Shown: in pieces, positions 54,783 to 63,526 of the stretch
How the letters are laid out: the number at the start of each line of letters is the position of its first letter
Numbering within the stretch: the stretch's first letter is position 1
Assembly (NCBI GenBank): GCA_028285185.1
Contig: JANQQD010000325.1
Location: 1 to 64,000, forward strand
Length of the DNA stretch: 64,000 bases
Origin: Anaerolineae bacterium
Lineage (GTDB): Bacteria > Pseudomonadota > Alphaproteobacteria > DSM-16000 > Inquilinaceae
Direction of reading: 5' to 3'
Position numbers and translations under genes: made by a program
The notes under the pieces: generated by a model
What the model saw: only the letters and a program-made list of their open reading frames with translations
Told to the model about the DNA's origin: nothing
The model's database searches: none

Positions 54783-56015
54783 TCACAGCCCCATGCAGTT
54801 GGCGTAGTAGGTCACCGTTGCCGGCCAGTCGGAGAAGATGCCCAGCACACCCACATCCTGCGCCAGCACGTCGATCAGCTCGTACATGTCCCCGTCGTTA
54901 TCGATGGCATCGGCGATGGACTGGTAGTACCAGCCGCCGCCCGACGCCAGGGGACCCGAACGCTCGATTGTCCAGGTGATGATGTCCAGCCCGGCCTCGC
55001 GCGCCGCCAGCGCATAGTCCGACGGCACGACGCTGCCGCTGTCGTCCAGTGTCACCAGCACCCAGAGCGGCGGTGCGATCACGTTCACGCCCTGGTCGGC
55101 GAGACCCTGCATGCCCGCGATCGCGTCGGCCATGCCATTTTCCTCGTCGCTGTAGACATCGTCGTCCAGATAGACCGCCTGGGCGCCGAAGGCCGGTGCT
55201 GCCGCGATCCAGTACAGCACGTCGTCGAGGTTGAACGACTGCGGCCAGACGCGCGACGGGTCGATACCGGCTGCCACGTACTCGTCGATCAGCTGCTGGG
55301 CATAGGCCTCTTGGGTGTAGTCGCCATCGAACGGCATATCGACGCTGGGCGATTTCAACTCCGGCGTGAAGTCTGCGCCCAGGCTGTCGAACAGGGCGAT
55401 GCTCTCCGCATGGGTCATCAGCGTGCCGGTCGTGGCGTAAAGGTCCGTCCGCCAGTCGGCCGTGCCGCCCAAATACGCTTCGACCGTCGTGGCGCTAGGG
55501 TCGGACGCGTCCATCTTGCCTTCAAGCGTGCGGAATTCGGCCAGCGTGATGTCGCTGGTGCAGCAGAGCGCCGAGGCCTCCGTACCGGCTTGCGGATCGG
55601 CCGGCGTGAACGGCTCGGTGCATTTGGCCGCCAGCTCCGGGATCGCCAGGATGTTGGTCGTGGTGTGCAGGTCGCATTGGGAATGCCGGCAGACCAGTTG
55701 CCGGTCTTGCGTGAAGGTCACGTCGCATTCCTGGATGCCGGCGCCCATGCGCGCGGCGGCGATGTAGGACTCGCGCGTGTGCTCTGGGAACTGCAGCGGT
55801 GCGCCGCGATGCGCGATCGAGAATGCGGTCCGCGAGAACGGGCCAGCGGCGCATTGTTCCAGCCGCGATCGCAGCGCGCCCGCTTCCATGTCGTTGATCA
55901 GGTAGTACGGCCGGGGGCCGAGCTGGATGCTCTCGTCGGCCTTCGCCTCCGCCGCCAACACAACGAGCATTGCCAAGGCTGCGGTGAGTCGCACTGTCTG
56001 CATGGTCTTGGCCAT
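54783..56015 (-). CDS. Secreted glycerophosphodiester phosphodiesterase
   Basis: A 410-residue precursor with a signal peptide ([17 protein letters not shown]). The GDPD catalytic core is clear: [17 protein letters not shown] with the HRG and Glu, then [11 protein letters not shown] with the metal Glu and Asp, and CRHSQCDL with the second His. The domain carries an extra Cys-rich insertion ([16 protein letters not shown]), and the C-terminal TIM-barrel strands end in [10 protein letters not shown]. It should release glycerol-3-phosphate from deacylated phospholipids in the periplasm. ATG at 56015 has a GGAG site upstream. Confidence 0.9.
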   Translation of the reverse strand: MAKTMQTVRLTAALAMLVVLAAEAKADESIQLGPRPYYLINDMEAGALRSRLEQCAAGPFSRTAFSIAHRGAPLQFPEHTRESYIAAARMGAGIQECDVTFTQDRQLVCRHSQCDLHTTTNILAIPELAAKCTEPFTPADPQAGTEASALCCTSDITLAEFRTLEGKMDASDPSATTVEAYLGGTADWRTDLYATTGTLMTHAESIALFDSLGADFTPELKSPSVDMPFDGDYTQEAYAQQLIDEYVAAGIDPSRVWPQSFNLDDVLYWIAAAPAFGAQAVYLDDDVYSDEENGMADAIAGMQGLADQGVNVIAPPLWVLVTLDDSGSVVPSDYALAAREAGLDIITWTIERSGPLASGGGWYYQSIADAIDNDGDMYELIDVLAQDVGVLGIFSDWPATVTYYANCMGL

Positions 56016-56434
56016 CACGATCTCCGATGGACTGCTACTGTATCGACACCCATCAGCATCCGGCCCGCAGCGCGTCGCCGTGATGATCTATTGATGTCCC
56101 TTTGATGAAATGGTGGCGATCCGCGGGACTTACAGATCGTCCTTGATTGACCCACCCGACGACAATGACTATGGTGAGAATAGTCTTCGAAGCAGATTCT
56201 AAAAAGTGCAACAATCGATATGTTGAAGAACGAAAGAGAAATTCTCCAGAATTTTCTAGAGGAAAAGTAAAACCCACATAGCGGGAGACCCTTCCCGGAA
56301 ACCTGGGAACATTGGCGACCCTTCTTGGATACGCGGCCACCGGCAGTATGCCGACGGGATCGCGGACTGGTGTGACCGTCGGGCGCCTGGAAGAGGGTAC
56401 CCGACCTGGCAACCGCAGATTGGGGGGACTCACA
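56016..56434. other. Divergent intergenic region, partly A/T-rich
   Basis: About 420 bases between two divergent genes. The part 56150-56280 is strongly A/T-rich and includes the imperfect palindrome AGAAATTCTCCAGAATTTTCT (56237-56257). Promoters for both genes are expected here. Confidence 0.45.
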
Positions 56435-57478
56435 ATGGCAACGTTGAAGGTAGCGAACTGGAACATCGAATGGATGAACCGCTGGTTCACCAGCGATAAG
56501 GACGGCCCCCCGCAACTGAAGCCGTCGGCCGAGATCAGGGGCGTGACCGACATTTCGGCCCTAGCGACCCGGGTTGCCAATGTCGTCCGGGCCATGGGCG
56601 CGGATATCCTGACGGTTCAGGAAGGGCCCAGCCGCCGCAGCGAAATGGCGCTGTTCGTGCGGGACTTTCTGGACGATGGCTACGACATCATCGGCCCAGC
56701 GGCAAAGGGGCAGCAGAAGCTCTACATGCTGGTCGACAAACAGTCCGCCGCGGTCGCCGGGACGGTGCGGGTGGAAGAGGAGCTGGGCGTCGATTTCGAC
56801 GATGTCTGGGAAGTGGACATCGACGCCGATATGGAGGTGGACGACTATCGCTTCACGCGGCCGCCGCTTGTGGTGAAGCTCGAAACCAGCACCGGCAAGT
56901 CGATCCGCCTGATCACCATCCACACCAAGTCGAAATACGTCCACAACGGCAAATTCATGTGGGAAGACCCGCTGCGTCGGCAGGACTTCGTGACCCAGGC
57001 GCTGAAGGCCAGGCGGCGGATCTCGGCCGAAGCCATGCGCATCCGCGAATACATCGAGCGCTGCCTGCATGACGATATCTCAGCCCCTTTGATCGTCACC
57101 GGCGACTATAACGACGGACCGGGCCTGGACTATTTCGAGCGCCGATACCTGACACACAATGTCGCCGGGATGATCGCCGGCAGCCCGTTCCAGCCGCAGT
57201 TCATGCTGCGCCACGCGTTCATCGACGTAATGGCGAAAGAGCTGAACTTCACGGCGATCTTCGACGACTTCATCGACGACATCCAGAACCGCAAGATCCT
57301 GCTGGACCACATCTTCGTCTCGGCCAGCCTGTTCTGGAACGCCGACGGCAGCCGCAACGCCGAGGGCTTGATCGAGCACGACGTGTTCAACGCCGAGATC
57401 GACCACAACGCAGAGCCGGACTCGCGCCAGCATCTGCCCAGCGACCATCGCCCCCAGACGGTGACGCTGGAGGTCTGA
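56435..57478 (+). CDS. Endonuclease/exonuclease/phosphatase family protein
   Basis: A 347-residue protein of the DNase I-like fold. Core motifs are VANWNIEWMN (5-14), ILTVQEGPSRRSEM with the metal Glu, IRLITIHTKS, LIVTGDYNDGPG with the catalytic Asp and Asn, ILLDHIFVS, and SDHRPQTVTLEV at the C-terminus. All expected catalytic residues are present. There is no signal peptide from ATG at 56435. The target could be nucleic acid, a phosphoinositide-like lipid or another phosphodiester. It is divergent from the GDPD gene. Confidence 0.87.
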   Translation: MATLKVANWNIEWMNRWFTSDKDGPPQLKPSAEIRGVTDISALATRVANVVRAMGADILTVQEGPSRRSEMALFVRDFLDDGYDIIGPAAKGQQKLYMLVDKQSAAVAGTVRVEEELGVDFDDVWEVDIDADMEVDDYRFTRPPLVVKLETSTGKSIRLITIHTKSKYVHNGKFMWEDPLRRQDFVTQALKARRRISAEAMRIREYIERCLHDDISAPLIVTGDYNDGPGLDYFERRYLTHNVAGMIAGSPFQPQFMLRHAFIDVMAKELNFTAIFDDFIDDIQNRKILLDHIFVSASLFWNADGSRNAEGLIEHDVFNAEIDHNAEPDSRQHLPSDHRPQTVTLEV

Positions 57479-57496
57479 CCGGCGTCGCTATAGTCC

Positions 57497-57535
57497 GCGC
57501 TCCCCACCGCTCCGCAAAGGACCGGCGGGGAGCGC
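57497..57535. terminator. Bidirectional terminator-like hairpin
   Basis: GCGCTCCCC (57497-57505) pairs with GGGGAGCGC (57527-57535), with three further pairs inside. It lies between convergent genes, 18 bases after one stop and 3 bases from the other. Confidence 0.7.
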
Positions 57536-57538
57536 CGG

Positions 57539-58522
57539 TCACTCTACGGGGTAGAGGCCGTCGGCATACTGCCCCTGGTGATAGCCTTTGATGCCCACAA
57601 GGCGCGACAGTTCGCTGCCGATCGGACCCCCGTCTGCGATCTGCCCAAGAATGCGGCCGAAATCGTAATGCGGCCGCCAGCCCAGATCCGCTCGCGCCCG
57701 CCGGTTCACATAGACGCGATCGATGCTGGGGAACATCCTGTACCCGCAGCGGTCGTAGATCCGCGCGAAATCCGGGAAATGGTCGGCGACCACGGCCGAG
57801 GGCCGGTCACGCAGCGCGCCCAGATCGCCGGGCTCGAACGGCGTGGTGGCGCTGACGATGTAGCGGCCGTGACCGATCTCCGCGGCCCGATCCATCGCGG
57901 CGACATGCGCGGTTACGGCGTCTTCCAGATCGACACGGCGGAACAGGAACTCGTTCGCCTTGGCGTTCGCGTCGGCGAACGCGCCGCGGATGGCAGCGCT
58001 ATCATCCTCCTCAGGGAAGAAGCGCGACGTGCGCAACACGATCGTGTTCAGGCCATGCCGGCGATGGAAGAGCTCGCAGAGGTCTTCTGCCGCCGTCTTG
58101 GTGACGCCATAGATGTTCTTGGGCACCGACTGAACCGTCTCGTCGATCCAGGCAGCGGGGGCGCCAGGCGGCGGGGTGAGCGCCGCCCCGAAAGCGCTGG
58201 TGGTACTGGTGTAGAGGAATGCCGACACCCCAGCGGCCAGTGCCTCCTCCAGGAGGGTCAACGTGCCCGTGATGTTGGTGTCGACGAAATCCTGCTTCGA
58301 ATGGGTCGCCACGTGGGGCTTGTGCAGCGTGGCCGTGTGCAGCACGGCCTGCACGCCGGCGAGGCACGCGCGGACCAGCGCGCTGTCGGTGATCGAGCCG
58401 ACCCGATGCGTGTAGGCACTCGGCAGGACATCAAGGCCCACGGCCTCGTGACCGAGGTCGCCCAGCGTGCGCATCAGCCCCTCGCCGAGATGCCCGGCGC
58501 TGCCCGTCACCAGAACCTTCAT
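57539..58522 (-). CDS. NAD-dependent epimerase/dehydratase
   Basis: A 327-residue extended SDR. The NAD motif VTGSAGHLGEG begins at residue 5, the active Ser lies in TSTTSAFG, and the Tyr/Lys pair is YGVTK in NIYGVTKTAAEDL. It resembles uronate dehydrogenase or UDP-sugar epimerases; the substrate is unclear. No sugar cluster is adjacent. The downstream side is closed by the hairpin at 57497. Confidence 0.86.
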   Translation of the reverse strand: MKVLVTGSAGHLGEGLMRTLGDLGHEAVGLDVLPSAYTHRVGSITDSALVRACLAGVQAVLHTATLHKPHVATHSKQDFVDTNITGTLTLLEEALAAGVSAFLYTSTTSAFGAALTPPPGAPAAWIDETVQSVPKNIYGVTKTAAEDLCELFHRRHGLNTIVLRTSRFFPEEDDSAAIRGAFADANAKANEFLFRRVDLEDAVTAHVAAMDRAAEIGHGRYIVSATTPFEPGDLGALRDRPSAVVADHFPDFARIYDRCGYRMFPSIDRVYVNRRARADLGWRPHYDFGRILGQIADGGPIGSELSRLVGIKGYHQGQYADGLYPVE

Positions 58523-58708
58523 CGCCGTCCCCGCCCGACCGCCCCGCCGTCCTTCCGTTCAGGCCGCCCTTGTACCGCCGCAGACAGTCGCCCGTCGATG
58601 GGAGGAGGTGCGTCGCAAGGTCAGGGTTCCGGAGATCGGCTCACGCTTCCGGGGCCGTGAATTCAAGGGAAGGCGCGCCACGACATCTTCATGGTCACGT
58701 AGGCTGGG

Positions 58709-60505
58709 CTATGACGCGCGACGCACCGGTTCGCCGTCATCCGCGACTGCGGTGGTCGCTGCCTTTCGCACCTTCGGCCTCTTATCCAGCGTCTCTTCAT
58801 AGGTCTTGAGCATGGCAAGGTTGTCGCCGCTCTCGTGCTGGATCGGCGTGATCGCCAGGTCGCTATAGCCGTGCCGTGCGGGATCGCGGTCGATGCGCTT
58901 GGCGATGCGGGCATAGCGTCTGTAGAGCCCTGCCCACCGGGCAAGCCGGCCGAAAAACTCCCAGCCGCGGCGCGGATAGAAAGTCAGGGGGCTTTCGATC
59001 GGGAACCCCGGCCGCCGCTGGGTGCGGATCTTGCGTCGAAGAACGCCGCCTTCCAGCGCGTGCACGCCCTCGATCGTGTGCGAGCCGTAGAACCACACCA
59101 GCGGGAACACCATCTTGCGGGCGGGACGGCCGAAGGCGACGGCGCGGCGCATGATCGTTTCGATATGGCCGTCTTCGTAATAGCGATGCCACGCGTCGTC
59201 ATACGCGGCTTCCCACTCGGCCTTCGACATCCGGTCGTGCCCGGTGGTCACATGCACAACGTCGTACTTGTTGAGATCGGGATCCATCCACACGCCGCGA
59301 TCGTGAAGCTTCTTGTGGTCCTCCGATCCCGGCAGCGGGGTCAGAATGAAGAACTCCAGCATATCCAGCGGCAGTTCACGCTTGATGATGTCGATGTCGC
59401 GGCGGATCCCGTCCGCCGTATCGCCAGGGAAGCCGAGGATATAGCCGGCGAACGCCATGACCCCGGCGCGCTTCCAGCCCTGGATCATGTCGCGGTATTC
59501 CCAGATCCGGTTCTGGCGCTTCTTGGCGCCCGACAGCGCATCGGGGTTGATGTTCTCAAGGCCGATGAACACCCAGTTGCAGCCGGCGCGGGCGCATTTT
59601 TCGATGAAATTCGGGATCTTGTGGCACAGGGTGTCGACCTGAAGGATGAACTTGAACTTGAAGCCTTCCACCTCGCGCAAATGGATCATGCGGTCGATGA
59701 TCTCTTCCCAGTCCCTATTGCGCGCGAAGTTGTCGTCGGTGATGAAGAACCGCCGGATGTTCTGTTTGGCGTTCTCGCGGATGATGTGCTCGACATCGTC
59801 AGCGGTGCGCCGGCGCGACTTGCGCCCCTGGACGTTGATGATGGTGCAGAAGCTGCACTGGAACGGGCAGCCGCGGCCGGCATCGAAGCTGGAATACTTG
59901 CCCAGCACCCGCACGACCGTCTCGCGGGGCAGCATGGGCACGGTGGACCCGGCCATGTCGGGCAGGTCAGCCAGGTAGTTGTAGACCGGCTGCGGCGTGC
60001 CGGCGTGGATTTCCTTGATCAGGCCGGCCATGCGGTCTTCCGCCTCGCCGGCGAACAGGATGCAGCCCATCTCCGTGGCCCGCCGCGTCATCGCGTCGGC
60101 ATCGGGCAGCATGGAAAGGCAGCCGCTGACATGGAAGCCGCCGATCACGACCGGCAGCCCGGCGGCACGAAACCGGGTCGCGAGATCGAGGGCCCGCGGG
60201 AACTGGTTGGACTGCACGCCGACCAGCCCGACAAAGCCGGCGCCGGCGCTCTCGATCTCCCTGATGATCTTGGAGACGTCGACCACCGTGTTGGTCTCAT
60301 CGAGCGGCACCGCGGAGATCTCGATGTCCGGCCCAAGCACCTGGGCCTCGGCGCATTCCGTCACCAGCGCATGGACGGATGCCAGCGAGTTCGACGGGAT
60401 CATGGAGCGATGCCACTGGATGACATAACCGTCATCGTCGTAATGCGATGGCTTGATGAGAATGATCCTGAAACGGCGGCCGACAACTCTACCAATATTA
60501 TCCAT
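58709..60505 (-). CDS. Radical SAM protein with B12-binding-like N-terminal domain
   Basis: A 598-residue protein. Residues 1-170 have the cobalamin-binding fold pattern (IILIKPSHYDDDG, then VGLVGVQSNQFPRA, GGFHVSG) but lack the DxHxxG base-off His motif. The radical SAM cluster is C213-x3-C217-x2-C220 (CPFQCSFC), followed by RRFFITDDNFARN, GLENINPDALSGA and FILTPLPGSEDHKKL. The C-terminal 150 residues are unassigned. It may methylate or rearrange an unreactive carbon, using B12 in a base-off mode if at all. Confidence 0.87.
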   Translation of the reverse strand: MDNIGRVVGRRFRIILIKPSHYDDDGYVIQWHRSMIPSNSLASVHALVTECAEAQVLGPDIEISAVPLDETNTVVDVSKIIREIESAGAGFVGLVGVQSNQFPRALDLATRFRAAGLPVVIGGFHVSGCLSMLPDADAMTRRATEMGCILFAGEAEDRMAGLIKEIHAGTPQPVYNYLADLPDMAGSTVPMLPRETVVRVLGKYSSFDAGRGCPFQCSFCTIINVQGRKSRRRTADDVEHIIRENAKQNIRRFFITDDNFARNRDWEEIIDRMIHLREVEGFKFKFILQVDTLCHKIPNFIEKCARAGCNWVFIGLENINPDALSGAKKRQNRIWEYRDMIQGWKRAGVMAFAGYILGFPGDTADGIRRDIDIIKRELPLDMLEFFILTPLPGSEDHKKLHDRGVWMDPDLNKYDVVHVTTGHDRMSKAEWEAAYDDAWHRYYEDGHIETIMRRAVAFGRPARKMVFPLVWFYGSHTIEGVHALEGGVLRRKIRTQRRPGFPIESPLTFYPRRGWEFFGRLARWAGLYRRYARIAKRIDRDPARHGYSDLAITPIQHESGDNLAMLKTYEETLDKRPKVRKAATTAVADDGEPVRRAS

Positions 60506-60780
60506 TGTCCGCCCCGGTTCCTCGAAATTGATGTGGCACTGTCGCCGATATGGACAGCCGCATCAATCGATGATGGGCCGGCAGGCTTGAAATGCCGCAG
60601 CCTCGCAACAATCCATCGTCGGCTCTCCAAGCGACCTTCGGGCCGCATGCTGCACCGATCGTCACCGCCCAGGGCCACTCAGGGCGTTGAAGACCAACGT
60701 CTCGCAATCGGACGTGACCGAGCATCGCAGTTTACCACCTGCGGATCGACGGGTGCGGTCAGTAGGCGGACCGGTCCCTC

Positions 60781-61680
60781 TTACCGCCGCCGTTCGGCGC
60801 GGACGTTGAGGACGTTGCCGATCACGATCAGGGCGGCGCCGGCGAAGATGGCCGCTTCCAGCGGCTCGTCGTACAGAAGCATGCCGACGACGGCGATCAG
60901 GGGCAGGCGAAAGAAGTCCATCGGCGCCACGATGGACGCCGGGGCGGCGGTCAGCGCCGAGGCGATGCACACATGCGCCGTCAGCCCACCCAGCCCCACC
61001 GCCACGATCCAAGGCAGCTGAGCCATCGGCGGCAGGGCCATGTCGCCGTCAACCACTGCGCAGGCGAGGCCCATGATGGCCTGCAGCAGCGTCATCCAGA
61101 ACATGATCGTCCACACCGTCTCGGTGTCGGAAAGCGCCTTGGTCGACAGATAGCTGCAGGCGAAGCCGACCGCCGCCAGCAGGGCTGCGTACTGGCCGAT
61201 GCCGACCTCGGTGACGCCGGGGCGCGCCACCACTAGGATCCCGACAAAGCCCAGCACCGCCGCCAGCAGGCGAGTGCGCGTCAGCCGCTCGCCCAGCACC
61301 AGAGGGGCGAGCAGAGCCACCCAGAGCGGCGTGGTGAACTCCAGCGCGAAGACCTGCGCCAGAGGAATTATCGCCAGCGCATAAAACCAGAGATTCTGTC
61401 CGGCGAAGTGGAAGATGTTGCGCACCAGGTGCAGGCGCGGCCTATGCGTGCGGATCTCGCTGACCCGCCCGGCGACAAGCCCGAAGGTCGCGACCAGCAC
61501 CAGCCCGATCAGCGACCGGTAGGTCATGATCTCGAACGTGTCGAGATCCGACGCCATCTCCCGGCCCGCCACCGCCATCACCGAGAACGAGCCGATGGCG
61601 CCCGTCATCCAAAGCGCTGCGACCAGCGGCCCGCCGCGCGCAGGCGTATCGGCCGCGGCAGACGGCGCGTCGTCGGCCAC
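60781..61680 (-). CDS. DMT-superfamily transporter (EamA domains)
   Basis: A 299-residue protein with ten predicted helices and two EamA domains (LDTFEIMTYRSLIGLVLVA, then TPLWVALLAPLVLGERLTR). The start is GTG at 61680, immediately after the stop of the small membrane gene (61681), so the two are translationally linked. It is unrelated in detail to the first DMT gene of this window. The substrate is unknown. Confidence 0.84.
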   Translation of the reverse strand: MADDAPSAAADTPARGGPLVAALWMTGAIGSFSVMAVAGREMASDLDTFEIMTYRSLIGLVLVATFGLVAGRVSEIRTHRPRLHLVRNIFHFAGQNLWFYALAIIPLAQVFALEFTTPLWVALLAPLVLGERLTRTRLLAAVLGFVGILVVARPGVTEVGIGQYAALLAAVGFACSYLSTKALSDTETVWTIMFWMTLLQAIMGLACAVVDGDMALPPMAQLPWIVAVGLGGLTAHVCIASALTAAPASIVAPMDFFRLPLIAVVGMLLYDEPLEAAIFAGAALIVIGNVLNVRAERRR

Positions 61681-62022
61681 TTAGGGCCCGCCCGGCTGCC
61701 AGAACTGCAGCCAGCGAAAGGCGTCGCGTACGGCCGTATGCACCTGATCGAGGCCGAGCGCCATCATCCAGCCGTGCCAGGTCTGGCTGGCGAGGATGAT
61801 CCAGTCGCGCACCATGCCAAGCTCGAACGGCAGCTCGACCGCCCAGTTGGTGATCGAGCGGCTGTTCAGCATGGCGGCGATCAGTGTGGCCAGCGCCAGG
61901 ATCCAGGCGATGCGGCCGACGCGCATCGGGTGCATGCCGGCAAACAGGTCCAGCTCGGCCGCATGGCGGCGGAACGGGGCGGTGCCGCGGACGTCTTGGG
62001 TGGGCTGACCGGTGTCGCTCAT
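61681..62022 (-). CDS. Small membrane protein in the acyltransferase cluster
   Basis: A 113-residue protein with one clear membrane helix (RIAWILALATLIAAMLNSR, about 38-56) and a Trp-rich C-terminal part (TWHGWMMALGLDQVH, FRWLQFWQPGGP). No family is recognised. It lies 10 bases after the MBOAT gene and directly before the EamA gene, so it is likely a partner of the acyltransferase complex. ATG at 62022 is used. Confidence 0.75.
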   Translation of the reverse strand: MSDTGQPTQDVRGTAPFRRHAAELDLFAGMHPMRVGRIAWILALATLIAAMLNSRSITNWAVELPFELGMVRDWIILASQTWHGWMMALGLDQVHTAVRDAFRWLQFWQPGGP

Positions 62023-62032
62023 CGCCGCCTCG

Positions 62033-63457
62033 TCAGAACTGGAAATAGATGAACGGCGCCACGCCGTCCGGCCCACAGGCGTCGATCACCACGATGGCCA
62101 ACGCCAGGACCACGGCCTGGGCCGGCAGCGGCAGGCCGGCAAATGTCCGCTCGATCGCTGACGTCACCCGATGCGGGATGAAGTGCAGGGAAAACCCGAC
62201 CACCAGCAGCCCCAGGATGAAGGGGCTGAAGAACTCCGACGGGGTCTCGAAATCGGCGAACCCTGAGAGATAGTCCCAGGCGATGGTCATGTTCTCCGCC
62301 CGGAAGATGATGAAGGTCAGGCATAGGAAGTGGAACACGGCGGCAACCGCGACCACCCGCTTCCACAGGGCCCGACGCGGCTGCGACTTGTCCCACCCTA
62401 GCACATTCTCCAGGGCCATCGCCGCGCCGTGCAAGAACCCCCAGAGCACATAGTTCCAGGCCGCCCCGTGCCACAGCCCGCCCAGCACCATCGTCGCCAT
62501 CAGGTTGCGACGGGTCTTCCATACGCCGCCCCGGCCGCCGCCGATCGGGATGTAGAGATAGTCGCGCAGCCAGGTGGACAGCGAGATGTGCCAGCGCCGC
62601 CAGAATTCGCGGATCGACTCCGACCGGTAGGGCTGGTCGAAATTGCGCTGGAAGCGATAGCCCAACAGGGCCGCCACGCCGATGGCGATGTCGCTGTAGG
62701 CGCTGAAATCGCAATAGATCTGGATGGTATAGCCGTAGATCGCCAGCGTCAGGTCAAATGCCCCGTAGAAGAACGGGTCGAAGAAGACGATATCGACCAT
62801 CTCCGTGGCCAGATAGTTGGCCAGGATCACCTTCTTGAACAGGCCGATGACGATCAGCAGCAGCCCCAGGCTGGCCAGGATGCGGTCGGGCTTCGGCCCC
62901 TCGCCGTCGCGCGCCTCGATCTGCGGCAGGAAGTGGGAGGCACGGACGATCGGCCCCGCCACCAGCTGCGGGAAGAACGAGATATAGAGGAGGATGTTCA
63001 AGAGCGAACGCGTGGCCGCCACATGGCCGCGATAGACGTCGACGACGTAAGAGATGCCCTGGAAGGTAAAGAACGAGATGCCAACCGGCAGGATGATCTC
63101 CAGGAACGGCATCTCCCGTTCCAGGCCCAGGCTGAACATCAGGTCGTTCAGCGAGGTGATGAAGAAGCCGTAGTATTTGAAGAAGGCGAGGACGCCGAGA
63201 TTCATCGCCACGGCCACGGCGACGATGATCTTGCGCCGGGCGGTGTCCCTCGTGCCATCCAACAGCGCGCCGGCGGCATAGTTGACCAGCGAACTCACCA
63301 GCAGCAGGAAGCAGAACCGCCAGTCCCAATAGCCGTAGAAGAAATAGCTGGCACCGACCAGGAAGGCCTTGCGCGCCTCAGCCCGCGGCAGCAGCCACCA
63401 ACTGACGGCAAACACCAAAAGAAAGAAAACGCCGAAGTCGAAGGTAGGGAACAGCAT
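62033..63457 (-). CDS. MBOAT family O-acyltransferase (AlgI-like)
   Basis: A 474-residue protein with about ten to twelve helices. Diagnostic features are the N-terminus LFPTFDFGVFFLLVFAVSWW, PVGISFFTFQGISYVVDVYRG, PQLVAGPIVRASHFLPQ with one conserved His, and the active-site LGGLWHGAAWNYVLWGFLHG with the invariant His. AlgI-type proteins move acetyl groups onto periplasmic polysaccharide with an SGNH partner, and such a gene lies just upstream. Substrate and acyl donor are inferred. Confidence 0.92.
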   Translation of the reverse strand: MLFPTFDFGVFFLLVFAVSWWLLPRAEARKAFLVGASYFFYGYWDWRFCFLLLVSSLVNYAAGALLDGTRDTARRKIIVAVAVAMNLGVLAFFKYYGFFITSLNDLMFSLGLEREMPFLEIILPVGISFFTFQGISYVVDVYRGHVAATRSLLNILLYISFFPQLVAGPIVRASHFLPQIEARDGEGPKPDRILASLGLLLIVIGLFKKVILANYLATEMVDIVFFDPFFYGAFDLTLAIYGYTIQIYCDFSAYSDIAIGVAALLGYRFQRNFDQPYRSESIREFWRRWHISLSTWLRDYLYIPIGGGRGGVWKTRRNLMATMVLGGLWHGAAWNYVLWGFLHGAAMALENVLGWDKSQPRRALWKRVVAVAAVFHFLCLTFIIFRAENMTIAWDYLSGFADFETPSEFFSPFILGLLVVGFSLHFIPHRVTSAIERTFAGLPLPAQAVVLALAIVVIDACGPDGVAPFIYFQF

Positions 63458-63526
63458 CCGGGCGGGTCTTTGTCATTCTTAATTGTGCCGCCCGGGCACG
63501 GGTGGCGGGAGGGCCGGCTTAAGGCG

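Noticed and set aside
58835-61021. Plus-strand frame of over 700 codons opposite the radical SAM gene
   Set aside because: Mirror of a gene with intact CxxxCxxC and SAM-family motifs; composition rich in His, Gln and Arg.
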